Part shown: piece after piece, positions 10,544-21,944 of the stretch
How positions within the stretch are numbered: position 1 is the first letter of the stretch
Layout: every line of letters begins with the position of its first letter
From: Escallonia rubra
Lineage: Eukaryota > Streptophyta > Magnoliopsida > Escalloniales > Escalloniaceae
DNA length: 64,000 nucleotides
NCBI GenBank assembly: GCA_033065855.1
Contig: JAVXUO010002959.1
Span: 244,689 to 308,688, forward strand
Direction of reading: 5' to 3'
The notes under the pieces: model-generated
Databases searched by the model: none
What the model was told of the DNA's origin: nothing
The model's input: the letters and a program-made list of their open reading frames with translations, nothing else
Translations under genes and position numbers: made by a program

Positions 10544-11833
10544 TGTTAACCCTATGGTTATTTAACATAGGATTATATTTGATTTTGATGATAACTAACA
10601 TTGACGATTACGTTGTCTAACATGCATTGAGTTGATGAAGCAATAGGCATAATCTCATACTCATGCAAACGGACAATTAGACGAGCTAATTGATCAAACA
10701 CACTCAACGGAACGCATCAAGTTGAAATACTTCGATAGATTTTTATTATTACGTTTATTCCTTTCTTTGTAACTAGACATAGAGAGTTGATCGTATTGAT
10801 AACTGTGACCTAGAAATTGCCCATAGGGGTCCCCTGCATGCATAAAAGTTTTTCATTCTTTGAAAATAAGGAAAACTGCATTTTCAGGAATCCAGTCGAC
10901 TGCATGTTGGGCAGTGAGGTATTACAGTCGACTGCATTCCAGTAGCCTATTACAGTCGAATGCATTGGATTACAGTCGACTGCATTTGGAAATTTTGAAT
11001 TTCCAACGGCTACTTTTCATAATACAGTCGACTGCAATGGTGCAATGCAGTCGACGGTGTTTACCATTTGGCGCATTTAATGCCCTACCTAATTCAAAAT
11101 GGTCATATTTATTCCAACACCCATATATACTCATCTTGGGCATGGTTTTGATTCATCAATTGCATTGAAAGCTCTCTTATCTTTCATATTCTCAAAGATC
11201 AAAGCAATTGTTCAATCTCTCTTGGTTTTTCATTATTTTCTCATCCATTTCAAGAGAGCATTTATTGTGAGCTTACATTTGAGAGATATACACTTTCATA
11301 AGTCATCATACACTCATCTCTCTTGTTCTAGAGCTTAAACTTGTACTCATTTACTTCTTGAGAGTGAAATCTTCTACACAATTCTTCATCTAAAGTTTCT
11401 TGTATCAAAGCTTGGGGTTGTCAAGCTTCGAAGCTTTGGGATTGTCAAAGCTTGTTCTTGATGTGGGTATAGCATCAAGGGATTGTAAGCAGTTCGATCT
11501 TGACCCATAAGAAAGATCATACTAGTGGATTATAGGGCCTTTCAAGGGACTTCCTTGAAGGGGTGGACGTAGGCTTTAGGGTAATTCAAGCCGAAACATC
11601 TAAATCTCAAGCGTCAAGTATCTTTAAACCCTTCTCTTTTTACATTATTTTTTCATACTTGTGTTGAGATTGGTTAGTTTGCTTATTTGAGATATTGTGT
11701 TTGAGGTTTGTTAATTAAAGCTTTTCAAGTGTTATTCATAGCTTCTCTAAGTTTGTAGTGATTACTTGTTAATTTTTTAAATTAGTCTTAAAATCCTATT
11801 CAACCCCCCTCTAGGATTATCTTTTTGGTTTCA
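10544..11833 (+). repeat. S1 3' LTR
   Basis: Begins TGTTAACCCTATGG after the polypurine tract and ends GGTTTCA before the GTATG duplication. It carries six palindrome variants at 10893-11050 and TATATATA near 11125. It keeps the segment lost from the 5' LTR. Confidence 0.93.
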
Positions 11834-11838
11834 GTATG

Positions 11839-12474
11839 CATGGCCATGCATTCGCACATATGCGGTGCACTGCACCGCATGCACGTCCACAAGCACTGGC
11901 ACCGGTGTAAAGGTCTTTTGGCACTTTTGGGCACATTTTGCACTTTGCACGAGCGCATCACCACTAAAACCCCATCGCCCCTAGCCAGCCTTAAATATTT
12001 CTAACAAATTCAACCTGTGAACTAGAATAAGTGCGACTATTGGACTGAAAGAAGGCCACTGTTGGATTTGAAACAGAATTTTTTGTGTCATTTAATCTTA
12101 AGAAGCACATGTTCATGGTGTCTCTCAGTTCAAAAGGCACATGTTCATAGTGTGGAGTTATTAACTTATTGAGGGATCAGTGAGAGTCCTACCTATTAGC
12201 TGCAGCACATTAAGATTAGTTAGCTTAAGAATCACATTTAATTCGATCGTGCCACTCAGATTGCAGTCATGAAGACCAAGACCCCAAAGATTTATGAGTT
12301 GAGATATTTGACTCTGGAATTGAACCCTGTAGCTGATCATTATCAGAAAGGTCTAGCACAGTCAATTGGGTCAGTCATGTTTAATAGCCAAGTTGCGATT
12401 TTACCTATTAATCGAGTGGGGGTAAAGACCAACCTGCCAAGTTGGGCCAGGTTTATAATAGAATCAGGGATCTA
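11839..12474. other. Unassigned sequence with two strong palindromes
   Basis: ATGCATGGCCATGCAT at 11836-11851 is a perfect 16-bp palindrome that includes part of the S1 target duplication. At 11860-11880 two 10-bp arms (ATGCGGTGCA) flank a single C. The open frame starting at 12269 has no recognisable domain. No gene is supported. Confidence 0.6.
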
Positions 12475-13000
12475 CACTACAACAACAACAACAACAAAAA
12501 CTCTTTAGTAAAGAACTTTTAGCGAAGGACCAAAATCTGTCGCTAAAAGCCACCTTTACCGACAGACCACCCCATCGATAAAGATCTGTTGGTAAATGTT
12601 TTTACCAATGGACAATTCCATAGATAAAAACTTTTATCGACGGATCTTTATCGACGGATCTTTACCGACGGGGTTTTTGTGATGAATATTCCATCGCTAA
12701 AGAATTTTAAAAAAAATTCTATTTTCAGCCAAATATTTTAAATATTTTGAGAAAATATTTAGTGACAAACTATTAGCAACGGATTCCAATCCATTGCTAA
12801 AGTAATTTTCTAACTTTTTTTAATGACATTTGGCAACAGAATTGTTTGCCGCTAAAGCCATTAAAAAAACTTAAAGGTTGACTTTTAGCGACTGAATTAT
12901 CCATCGAAAAAGTTAATTAAAATTTTGAAAACATGACTTTTAGCGATCGACTTTTAACGACGGACTAAGTACGTCGCTAAAACTCATATCCCTCTCTTTT
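12475..13000 (+). repeat. CACTA left subterminal repeats
   Basis: Motifs such as CTTTTAGCGA, GTCGCTAAAA and TTTACCGACGG repeat in direct and inverted orientation through about 500 bp. The CACTA transposase is known to bind subterminal arrays of this kind. A C-rich segment follows at 13056-13140. Confidence 0.75.
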
Positions 13001-13149
13001 TTCTCACTTCATGTTTTCTCTCTCTTTTCTCCTTCTTTCATCAACAATAGAGACGAGCCCCCCATCCCCTCCCCCCGCCCCCCACCCCAACCCCCCCGGT
13101 GACAGCCCCCATCCGTCCTCCACACCGCCACTGCCGTACCACCCCTGCC

Positions 13150-13990
13150 GCTAACAACATGTACTTATTTTAACCCTAATTACATATTACAATTTATTAG
13201 TATAACTACATGTTAACTTGAATTTGTTATAACGTATAATGTAATTTAATTTAATTTGTTACAGTGTAAAATGTAATTGTACTTAATCTGTAATAATTGT
13301 TATAATTATTATATTGTATAATTGTACTAGAAGTTTAATTAACTCTAACTAAACTCGAATTAATCCTAATTCACTCTAATTAAACCATAATTAACTCCTA
13401 AATAAACCCTAGTTAAGCCAAATTAATCCTAATTAAACATAATTAACCCTAACTGATCCTAATTAAACCCTAAGTAACTCTAATTATCCCTAATTATACC
13501 CTACCTAACCGTAATTAAACCCTAATTAAACTCTAATACATCCCTAATTAACCCAAAATAACCATAGGTAACCCTAATTAAACCCTAATTGACACTAGTT
13601 AACCCTAATGAACCCCTAACACATCCCTAAGTAACCTTAATTAATTAAGCCTAATTAACCTAATTAAACCCTAATTAACCCTGATAAACCCTAATTAACT
13701 CTAAGTAACTCTAATTATCCATAACTAGTGTAATTAAACCCTAAGTAAACCCTAATACATTCTTAAACCCTAATTAACCCCTAACACAACCCTAGTTAAC
13801 CCAAACTAACCCTTTCAAACCGAATTAACCTAATGAAACCCTAAGAAGCTTAATTAACCCTAATTATCCTAATTAATCTAGTTAAACACTAATTAAACCC
13901 TAATTAGCTCTAATTAAACCCTAATACATCCCTAATTAATCCTAATAAGCTTAAATACAACCCTAAACCGTAAAAAACCCTATCACAATC
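13150..13990 (+). repeat. Degenerate telomere-like array (CCCTAATTAA units)
   Basis: Dozens of CCCTAATTAAA, ACCCTAATTAAC and similar 10-12 bp units fill about 13320-13990. The plant telomere unit is CCCTAAA; here it is extended by TTAA, so this is telomere-like rather than a true interstitial telomere. It lies inside the CACTA element upstream of its coding relics. Confidence 0.8.
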
Positions 13991-14764
13991 ACATCTGACA
14001 AAATATCAACTCTGCAAATGAACTTCAAATTCCACTGAGAAACATGAGTTGGCTGCCCGCATTAAGAATATTCGTTGTTATTTTGTGAAGTCTATTGACA
14101 ACGAGTTGATTAGACAACGAGTTGTAACCAACTTGTTGTCAACGAATTTGAAGTGAATCATTTTGGTTATGGCATGTTCTTGCAAATTAACCTAATAATT
14201 CCATCTTTCTGAAATTTTGATATTTCAGAAAGATTGTTGCATATTACCAATTTTTAAACGCATGCACAAAAATCCTTAGTTCATGTTCAAAGATTTTCAT
14301 TACCAAATAATGCTTTGTAATGAGCCTTTGGATGTCCACTTAGACAATTTGGTAAAGTTAAGTGTTTATTAAACAGTGTATCGACTCATGCTTCATGTTT
14401 TATGTCTTGGATATTTGATACACTTTCTCCAATGTTTCTCTGGGTGCATACAGATCCGGTGTCCTTTATCCGTCTAATCTTGCTCTTCCGTTTAATCTTA
14501 CAAGAGGAAGATTATATGGATGTTATAACACCTAATTGATGTCGTGTACTTGAAGAATACGGGGAGCTGCTGCCGAATTTTCCATAGACATAGAACAAAG
14601 CATGAGTCGGTAATTGTTTTATAGACATGTGCTTTTTTGAATGGGATAAGACCATAAAGCATAAGTCGGTATAGACATGTTGTCACATGCATGCATTCAT
14701 TTACATATCAACATTATTTAATTATAGGTTTTAAGTTAATGTGGTATCTAGTATCTCAGTCGTC

Positions 14765-15010
14765 ATGTCGGCCAATCGAAGTTGGATGAAAAGGAAAATT
14801 GATGGTGATTTCGAGGATAGCATCGATAAATTTTTTGAGTTCGTTTACGCGCATCCTGCATATGTTGACTTTAAGAAGATAAGGATTTCGTGCAGTAAAT
14901 GTGAGTTATTGCATTGGAGAAAAAGAATTGTGGTAAAATGTCATCTTCTGCAGTACAGTTTTATGGGGGGGGGGGGGAAGACAAGGTGGACGCAACACGG
15001 GGAAAAGTAG
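14765..15010 (+). pseudogene. CACTA transposase-associated domain fragment
   Basis: The ATG at 14765 begins MSANRSWMKRKIDGDFEDS, followed by FVYAHPAYVDF and a Cys pair (CSKC). This matches the N-terminal transposase-associated domain of En/Spm proteins and the start of the second CACTA relic at 47251 (MSVDRSWMSRRIDRG). A 13-base G run at about 14965 spoils the frame. The catalytic part of the transposase is not present downstream. Confidence 0.75.
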
Positions 15011-15289
15011 TATTGTCATCCATCTCGGCTAGTCAGGGTGGAGGCACAGTGCGAGTCCGGAGCCAACACAAATTTAGAAGGCCATTTATCAATATTCAAA
15101 CAGTCAGGTAGTCCTTTAAACGAACATATACTCGGTGGCTAATGGATAAACAGTACATCGCTGCAACAATTTTATGCCCTTCTAAATTAAGAAGAAGTTT
15201 CAGCATTCGTTGAGTAAGTTAATATGTCTTCAAATAATTATTGTAAACGCTTGAAAATATGTGATTAGTGGGTTAACTATATCGGTTTG

Positions 15290-16186
15290 CAGTGAGTTCA
15301 ATGCGGAATCTCCAATCACTGATCCCGCTGGACTTGAATCTCATCGAAAATTGCAATTTCTTGAGTGGTTCAAAAGACGTGTAAGTCTCAAACCAAACTA
15401 TACTATGTGTTATGTATAGTGATGTGAATTATTAGTTTGCAGATTTATCCTTAATTTTTACCGTCTTCTATAATAAGTTCAATCGGTCGACAAACCAGTA
15501 GACTCCTGCTTGAAAGTACTAACTCAAGGCCCTAGTAAACAAGCATCCTATCATGGAGGTTATATTGTCAACGGGTTTAGGTTTAACTAAAAAGATGATG
15601 ATCAAACTAAACAAACTCAAAATAGTGGAGTCTTGGTCAACGACGACTGCTATGATGAGAATTACATGAATTTTTATGGAGAGCTGGATGAGATTGTTGA
15701 GCTAAGATATTTGGGTAGCCAAAAACGCTTGGTAATGTTCAAGAGTACCTGGTTTGATATTACATGCAGTAGAGGAATGCGTGTTAGCTCGCAAGGGATT
15801 GTAGATATCAATATTGAGTCAAAACTTGCATCAGACTACCGTTTGTGTTTGCTATTCAAGCTGCACAAGTGTTCTACGTGAAAGATGTCGCAAATCCAAA
15901 ATCTCGTTGGTTTACTATTATCAAGTCCAAAAAACTGTCAGTCGCATATGACAGTGAGGTAGACACCTATCAAGTCGACCAAGCACATATCTTGATACTT
16001 GTTAAGGTGAAGAACTAGGAGGGCGATCTTCCTCCTCAAGCAACACTTCATCTAAGAGAATAAGTCATAGATGATGAACAAGAAGATGTCAAAACTATTG
16101 AAGATGATAAGGATGAGTCTACTAACGAAGATGATAAATTACAAGATGAAGAGGATGATGATGATTCTCAAAATGAAGATGATTGA
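15290..16186 (+). pseudogene. CACTA transposase C-terminal part (DUF4216-like), broken
   Basis: The frame 15633-15881 reads FYGELDEIVELRYLGSQKR and LVMFKSTWFDI, matching the DUF4216-type region that follows the transposase core in CACTA proteins. A shift near 15850 leads to AQVFYVKDVANPKSRWFTI in another frame. In-frame stops follow (TAG at about 16017, TAA at about 16062), then an acidic tail (DEEDDDDSQNEDD) ending at the TGA at 16184-16186. The span 15290-15400 looks like an upstream exon of the same gene. Confidence 0.65.
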
Positions 16187-16489
16187 CTTATAATAATGTA
16201 ATGTTTATGACTTGTAATAAGTAACTTGAATATTTCACTTAATGTTAGGACATAACAAAGTTATCTTCCTAGTGTGACATGTACTTGATAACTTCGTAGT
16301 AATATGTTAACTTACTCATTCATCCGGTTCATATAATGTTTCTACAGTCATTTTTACGATCCACCCATACTCATTTTAGTGTAATCGAAAGCACATGGTA
16401 ACAGTTTCGTGTTGTCATTTTAATGTGTTAATTTATTTGTACTTTCGCTGTACAAAGTCAGTTTCGTGTTATCAGTCACAATGCGGGTA

Positions 16490-18147
16490 TCTATGATGGT
16501 TCGACTTATGGATAGATTTGGGCCACTCGTGGTCGTGGTCGTGGTATCGTGGTCGCAATGGATGCCCAGCCACAGCCCATGGCTGAGCCCTTCCAGCCGT
16601 AGGCTGGTTCTCTTTCTTCAATGGGTTTGATGACATTAGGTATATTTGATATTAGCATTTAGTCATCATGTTTACCTTATATTTAAATTATATTTGAACA
16701 ACATTAATATTGGTATTTTATAGGATCTCGTCGAGGCCGTGGACCCACATGCGGGGGTGCACCTTGATCCCCAGCGAAAACAGCAAGTTACTTTCACTGA
16801 GGATGACCAATAAGTAAAAGATCACATAATTTAGTACTTGACACTTTAATGATTTCCGATAGCTATTATTGTTCACTTATTTAATGACGTTAATGTTATT
16901 CTTTATCAGGATCCCAGAGTGTCTGGTGAAAATGAAGATTTGCGTCCTTGTGAAGGGCCGCTTCTTTGAGCCACTGTTGTACTAGAAGGACTGGAATACC
17001 AGGATGAGGGGGCTCTGTGGGAGGAATGGCTGATATGGTTTGATAAATTTTAAGCTAATATTTTTTAATTAGTACCGTATATTTAAATTAATCATATTGA
17101 TTCCATAATTAGATGCCTTGCAGGAGGGGTTCGAATTTGAGTCACTGAGAAGCATGCATTGGGAAGAATGGCTTTTTTTGCTTACATCGCCAAAAATTAT
17201 CAGCGATGGCTGTATGATTCACGGGAACAGATGAGAAAGTTGCTACCGGAGGATGCCCTGATGGAGGAGTGGAAGGGGTATCCCCCTCATTGGATCTCGC
17301 CATCTGTATGGGGGCAGGTGATTAATAGGTGGATCCCGGATTCATCTTGGGAGGGAGAATAGAAAGTGGGAGGGAGAACAGAAAGGATTAGAATCCTCGC
17401 ACACGGGAGGGTCCCTGCCTCACGACATCCTGCGAAATAAGAACCGAACTTGAAAAAGGATGAGGTGTGTACTTTAACGTACACGATGACGCACGTGAGG
17501 AAAAAGGATAAAGATTATGCACATCGCGCGGGGGACTATGTTTCATAAATTGCCAGGCAGATCGATGTAAGTTAAACTAATTTGTTTATAGTTTAAATTT
17601 TGGCTATATATTCGATGTCTATTGCTTTAATGTCTTCAATGTCAAACCACTGTTTTTTCGGCCTCGTATGAACAGATTATGGGGTCTAGGCAACAGTCCG
17701 GACAGCCATCAGCATACACAAGTACGAGTACAGAAGGATTGAAGCGGTGGCTGGATACACCGGGGTCATCGATTGGCGAAAATGGCGTGTACACGGCCTG
17801 CCCAGCGCGACTGCACATGCCGAAATGTCCCCACACCCTGTTGTCCCTCCACAGACACAGACACCAAACACCGACGGCAGAGTAACAATTACACCTGGAT
17901 AATGTTCGTCGCATTGTTGAAGGGGTGTTCAGGATGATCAGGGCACAGGTTCAGGTACAAAAAATTTATTTTATGACGTCAATATATACATGAATAAACA
18001 AAATATACAATTACTAACGAGATTAATGCGGCCGTGCTTTTAATGCAGGACCCTATTGCTGGACATACCGAGTCGAACCTAGATGATAGTACCCCCGTGG
18101 ACGATGACGATCAGCAGGATCCAAATCCCAGTCTCGACGAGCCCTGA
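16490..18147 (+). pseudogene. CACTA second gene, Transposase_24-like, broken
   Basis: Exon-like pieces run in order. A Gly/Arg-rich start (RGRGRG) lies at about 16530. The frame 17159-17362 contains YIAKNYQRWLYDSREQM and GYPPHWISPSVWGQV, which resembles the PPxxIxxxxW core of the plant Ptta/En/Spm accessory protein. Thr/Ser/Pro-rich sequence lies at 17679-17885, and an acidic end (DDSTPVDDDDQQDPNPS) closes with TGA at 18145-18147. Stops and shifts lie between the pieces. The family assignment rests on the short PPHW segment and the context. Confidence 0.5.
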
Positions 18148-18399
18148 GTCCTCCCCCTCTTCTTCTCCCCTGCCGTGCTAGAATTCTGCTCCCCTCCCAC
18201 CTCCCGCTCTCGTCCCCGCCCCTTGTTATATCTGGTTCACTCTTAACAATATTGTATGCATTTTATGTTTAATTAGTATAGAATTTGATAATATATACTT
18301 TGTGTTTTAGGGTTAAATAATTGTTCCACAGCAATTATTGGTGGATTGAGAATTTAATGTTGGAATTGTGATTACAGATTTGGGTTTGAATTATAAGTA

Positions 18400-18871
18400 T
18401 GGTATTTAAAAAAATTATAAAAAGATATTTTTAGCGATGGATTTTACTCTGTTGATAAAAGTGTACAATGAAGTATATTAAAAACTTTTAGCGATGGAAA
18501 GTTACGTTGCTAAAAGTTTTACCGACGGACTTTTAGTGACGAATATTCTATCACTAAAAGTCCATTATTTTTTGCCGGCGGACTTTCACTAAAAGTCCGT
18601 TGGTTATATCTTTAGCGACAAAATATTTCGTCCTAAATATTTTCTAAAATTAATAATTTCTAAAAAAAGAAATTAAACTAAAATATGGAAATTATCTTTA
18701 GAGACGAACTCTCTGTCGCTAATGAATTTAGTACAAATTTTTGCCGATGAATTTTTAAATTCCGTCTCCAAACTTTTGGCGACGGAGTTATTAACTATGG
18801 AATTTTAGCGACGAGTTGTCTATCGTTGAAAGTCTTTGGTGATTGATACTAACTTTTAGCGATGGAATTGT
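18400..18871 (+). repeat. CACTA right subterminal repeats
   Basis: TTTTAGCGATGGA, CGCTAAAAGT and CGACGGACTTTTAG units recur in both orientations up to the S2 target site ATTGT (18867-18871). They resume for 30 bp after S2 (TCATCGCTAAAAGTC), which shows that S2 landed in this array. Confidence 0.75.
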
Positions 18872-20113
18872 TGTTGACATATCGATTTTGATGATTCCAA
18901 ATTTATTATCTCTAACATTAATTTGACAACATTATTAAGATAAACATTTCGGGATTTATCTTAATCAAACAAAGACAAGATCATGCCTTGGACAAAGCTT
19001 GAACTCAGACTTGGATTTGGGATTCAAAGACTTGGACTACATTGAAGATGCAAGAACCTAAAGTCTATTTTATCCATGTTAGCATTTCTAAGTCCTTCTT
19101 AAAAGATCTCACATAAATTCTAGTAAAGAACCCAAACTAAAAGTTTCAGTCGAAGGCAAACAGTTTGCATTCGACTCAATGGTGCAGTTGTTTTCTTCTT
19201 GTCTTAAAAAAGACTTTTCAGTCGAAGCCAAAAGTTTTTAGTCGAATGGAATGACATTTTCAGTCGACTCAAAAGTTTTTAGTCGAAGCAAAAGTTTTTA
19301 GTCGAAGTAAAAGTTTTTAGACGAAGCAAAAGTTTTTAGTCGAAGCAAAAATTTTCAGTCGAAGCACCAAAAGTTTTTACTCGAATGAAATGGCGTTTTC
19401 AGTCGACTCAATTCGTCAGTGTATATACCATCTCTTCTCAATAACTTTTCAGTCGACCGATTTCTCTATGTGGTACTTTCAGTCGACTCAAACTTATGTT
19501 TGAGTCGAATCAATCTTCAGGCTTTCCCTTCACAACGACTCATTCTATTCTCTAGTATAAAAATGGATCCTGAGAGCATTTAATACACTTCTCGCGAATC
19601 TTTTTCTAAACTCTCTCTAACTCATCTTAAAACACTCTCTCATCTTGTGCTCTAATTATCATCTATTCTCTGTTGAGTGAGTTCATCTTTGAGATAATTT
19701 ATTGTAAGCTTCTTGGTTTGGTTCTTAAAAGAATATAGATCTTCCCACCTAAGAAGGCTTAGTCTTAATTTATTCATTATAACATCTGCTCAAGAAGGAG
19801 CTTGTTTGTTGTATTCAAATTGTAAATCTTTTTTCATTTGTAAACTGTTGGAAACCTTGGAAGGGTTTCAAAAATTGTACTGCAGTTTGAGCAAGCACCC
19901 GAAGCTAGCTGGTTAGTGAAAGGCTCGAGTAGGTCTCCCTTGTGTGGAATGCTCAGAGACTGGACGTAAGCTGGTGGGCCCGAACCAGTATAAATCTCTG
20001 TGTTAAATTTATCATTGTTATATAAGTCATTTCCTTGTAATCTCGTTTTTAATTTATACTCAAAGTTGTAAAACACCTAATCACCCCCCTCTAGGTGTAC
20101 TTAGGAACCTACA
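18872..20113 (+). repeat. S2 5' LTR
   Basis: Begins TGTTGACATATCG and ends AACCTACA. The matching 3' LTR at 35413-36575 is about 80 bp shorter, mostly because some palindrome-array units (around 35880) are missing there. The end carries CACCCCCCTCTAGG at about 20082, shared with other Sirevirus LTRs here. Confidence 0.93.
19140..19563 (+). promoter_or_regulatory. S2 U3 array of TCGA motifs and TATA box
   Basis: About 15 motifs of the type TTTTCAGTCGAAGCAAAAG or TTTTCAGTCGACTCAAAAG lie between 19147 and 19520. TATAAAAA follows at 19556-19563. The full palindromic form is TTTTCAGTCGACTGAAAA; many units keep only one half-site. This is probably the U3 enhancer and core promoter. Confidence 0.6.
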
Positions 20114-20115
20114 AG

Positions 20116-20127
20116 GGGTATCAGAGC
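20116..20127 (+). other. S2 primer binding site
   Basis: GGGTATCAGAGC matches the initiator tRNA-Met site TGGTATCAGAGC except for the first base, two bases after the LTR end. Confidence 0.85.
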
Positions 20128-20179
20128 CCTGTGCTCTGGTATTTCCTTTGACTTAGTTGTCTAGAGCTAAAGATTGCAT

Positions 20180-21944
20180 TATAGAAGAAGGATCAGCATC
20201 CACCAGGCCACCTTTGTTGAAGAATTACAACTACAGCTGCTGAAAAATCGTATGAGGAATTTTCTGAGGCAAGATACACACGTGTGGTATGTTGTAGAAA
20301 ATGGTCTTATAATTCCGATGAAGGATGGACTGGATGGAATCAAGATTCCAAAAGGAATTTTCGAAATGGACGCTCATGAGCCACAGCTTTTCTCCATGGA
20401 TGATAAAGCTAAGAACATTATCAGCTGTGGCCTTGACATGAATGAGTACAATCGAGTCTCAGCATGTGAGACAGCTAGAGAAATGTGGAGGTTGTTGGAG
20501 TTCACTCATGAAGGTACAAATCAAGTGAAAGAGACCAGGATCAACATGTTGGTCCAGCACTATGAGGCCTTCAAGATGAAGGAGCACAAGTCCATAAACG
20601 AGATGTACTCCAGATTTACACTCATTATAAATGGACTTAAGCTTTTGGGTAAAATCTACCCAGAAAAAAAAAGTTGTCCGAAAGTTCTCAGATCTCTTCC
20701 AAAGAGATGGGAAGCAAAACTCACAGCCATTCAAGAGGCAGAGAACTTAAATGTGTTAAAGCTTGAAGAATTGGTGGGTTCTCTAATGACTCATGAAATT
20801 ACGATGAAGATTCATGACGAAGACGAAACCACCTCCAAAAAGAAGAACTTAGCTCTTAAAGCCGAGACCTCTCATGAACCTGCAGAGAGCAGCGATGATT
20901 CTGATCCTGAAATGGCTCTCATCACTCGAAGGTTCAAGAAGTTTCTCGCAAGCAGGCGAGATGGGAAGATCAGGAAAAATCCTACAAACCAATCACATCA
21001 AAGAAATAATAGTGATTGGAATGTAAAAGAAAATTCTGATGCTTGCTATGAATGCGGCAGAACTGGGCACATCAAAAAAAATATTGTCCGCAACTCAAGA
21101 ACAAAACTGCAAGCAACAACAGTCGAGACTTCAAAGAAAAGAAGTTCAAGTCCAGGAAAGCCCTGCTGACTTAGGATGACTTTGATGAAAGTGACAAAGA
21201 AACTAGCGAAGAAGATGACGTAGCTCAACTTTGCTTTATGGCCAAGAATGATCAGTCTGATAAAGTAATTTCCGAAAATCTTGATTATAATGAACTTAAG
21301 TCTCTTTCTTTGATAAATATTGTTGAAGAGTTAGAAGATGGAAAGGAAGAGTTGGAAGAAAAGGTTAAACTTTATATTTCTGAAAATATTTCTTTAAAAA
21401 ATAATCCGAATGCTTCTAAGAAGGAATTCTTATTTGTGTTCTGAAATCCAATCTCTCAGAGGAGTAAAAGTTCCAGTTGAAAGAGAATCTTTAAAATCTC
21501 AACTGGAAGAAATTTCTACACGAAAATGAATTTAGAAAAGGAGATTGAAGATCTGAATTTTACTCTTTTAAAATTTACCCAAGGAAGAGAGAACTTGGAT
21601 ATTCTTTTGGGAAGACAAATATGTATTTTTGAGAAAAGGGGAATCGGTTACAATCCTTCAAAGAAGCAAAAGGATTACAAAAATTTCTTTAACAAAAATT
21701 TAGCTTCATGCTCACCGTTCACACGTTGTACAGTGTGTAATAAGAAAGGACACTTAGTTAAAAATTGTCCTCTTAATGCTATCAAAAATCAGTCATTCTC
21801 TTATATTACAAAAAATAAAATGAAACAAGTTTGGGTGCCAAAATTTTGTTTATCTAATCTTCCAGGACCTAAGAAAGTGTGGGTACCTAAAGGAACGAAA
21901 CCAGAATCTGTTGTAGGTATGCTTGAAAGCAAGGGTAGATTTCA
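20180..21944 (+). pseudogene. S2 gag, broken
   Basis: The conserved start (STRPPLLKNYNYSC) lies in a frame stopped by TGA at about 20242 where Trp is expected. The open frame 20174-21169 then carries the UBN2-type gag domain (LDMNEYNRVSACETAREMW; LTAIQEAENLNVLKLEELVG). The zinc knuckle (CYECGRTGHIKK) is cut by a one-base slip in an A run near 21075. Later pieces are 21238-21444 and 21526-21944, the last with a second finger CTVCNKKGHLVKNC and the repeat VWVPK. The order matches S1 and S3 gag, with low similarity outside the motifs. Confidence 0.87.

Larger units (their letters stand above)
2023..11833 (+). mobile_element. S1: Ty1-copia retrotransposon, Sirevirus type, defective
   Basis: The element starts TGTTAACC and ends GGTTTCA, with direct duplications GTATG at 2018-2022 and 11834-11838. 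Both LTRs are present (2023-3213 and 10544-11833). The internal order is primer site, gag, protease-integrase-RT-RNase H, a long spacer, an envelope-like ORF and a cluster of purine tracts. Integrase before RT marks Ty1-copia. The third ORF after pol, the repeated GGGGGAG tracts and the C-rich LTR end (CACCCCCC...TAGG) are traits known for Sireviruses. All ORFs are broken, and the 5' LTR has an internal deletion of about 110 bp relative to the 3' LTR near position 2250, so it is an old, immobile copy. Confidence 0.93.

Noticed and set aside
13150-13990. True interstitial telomere
   Set aside because: The units are CCCTAATTAA-like and not CCCTAAA in uninterrupted series, so only a telomere-like label is justified.
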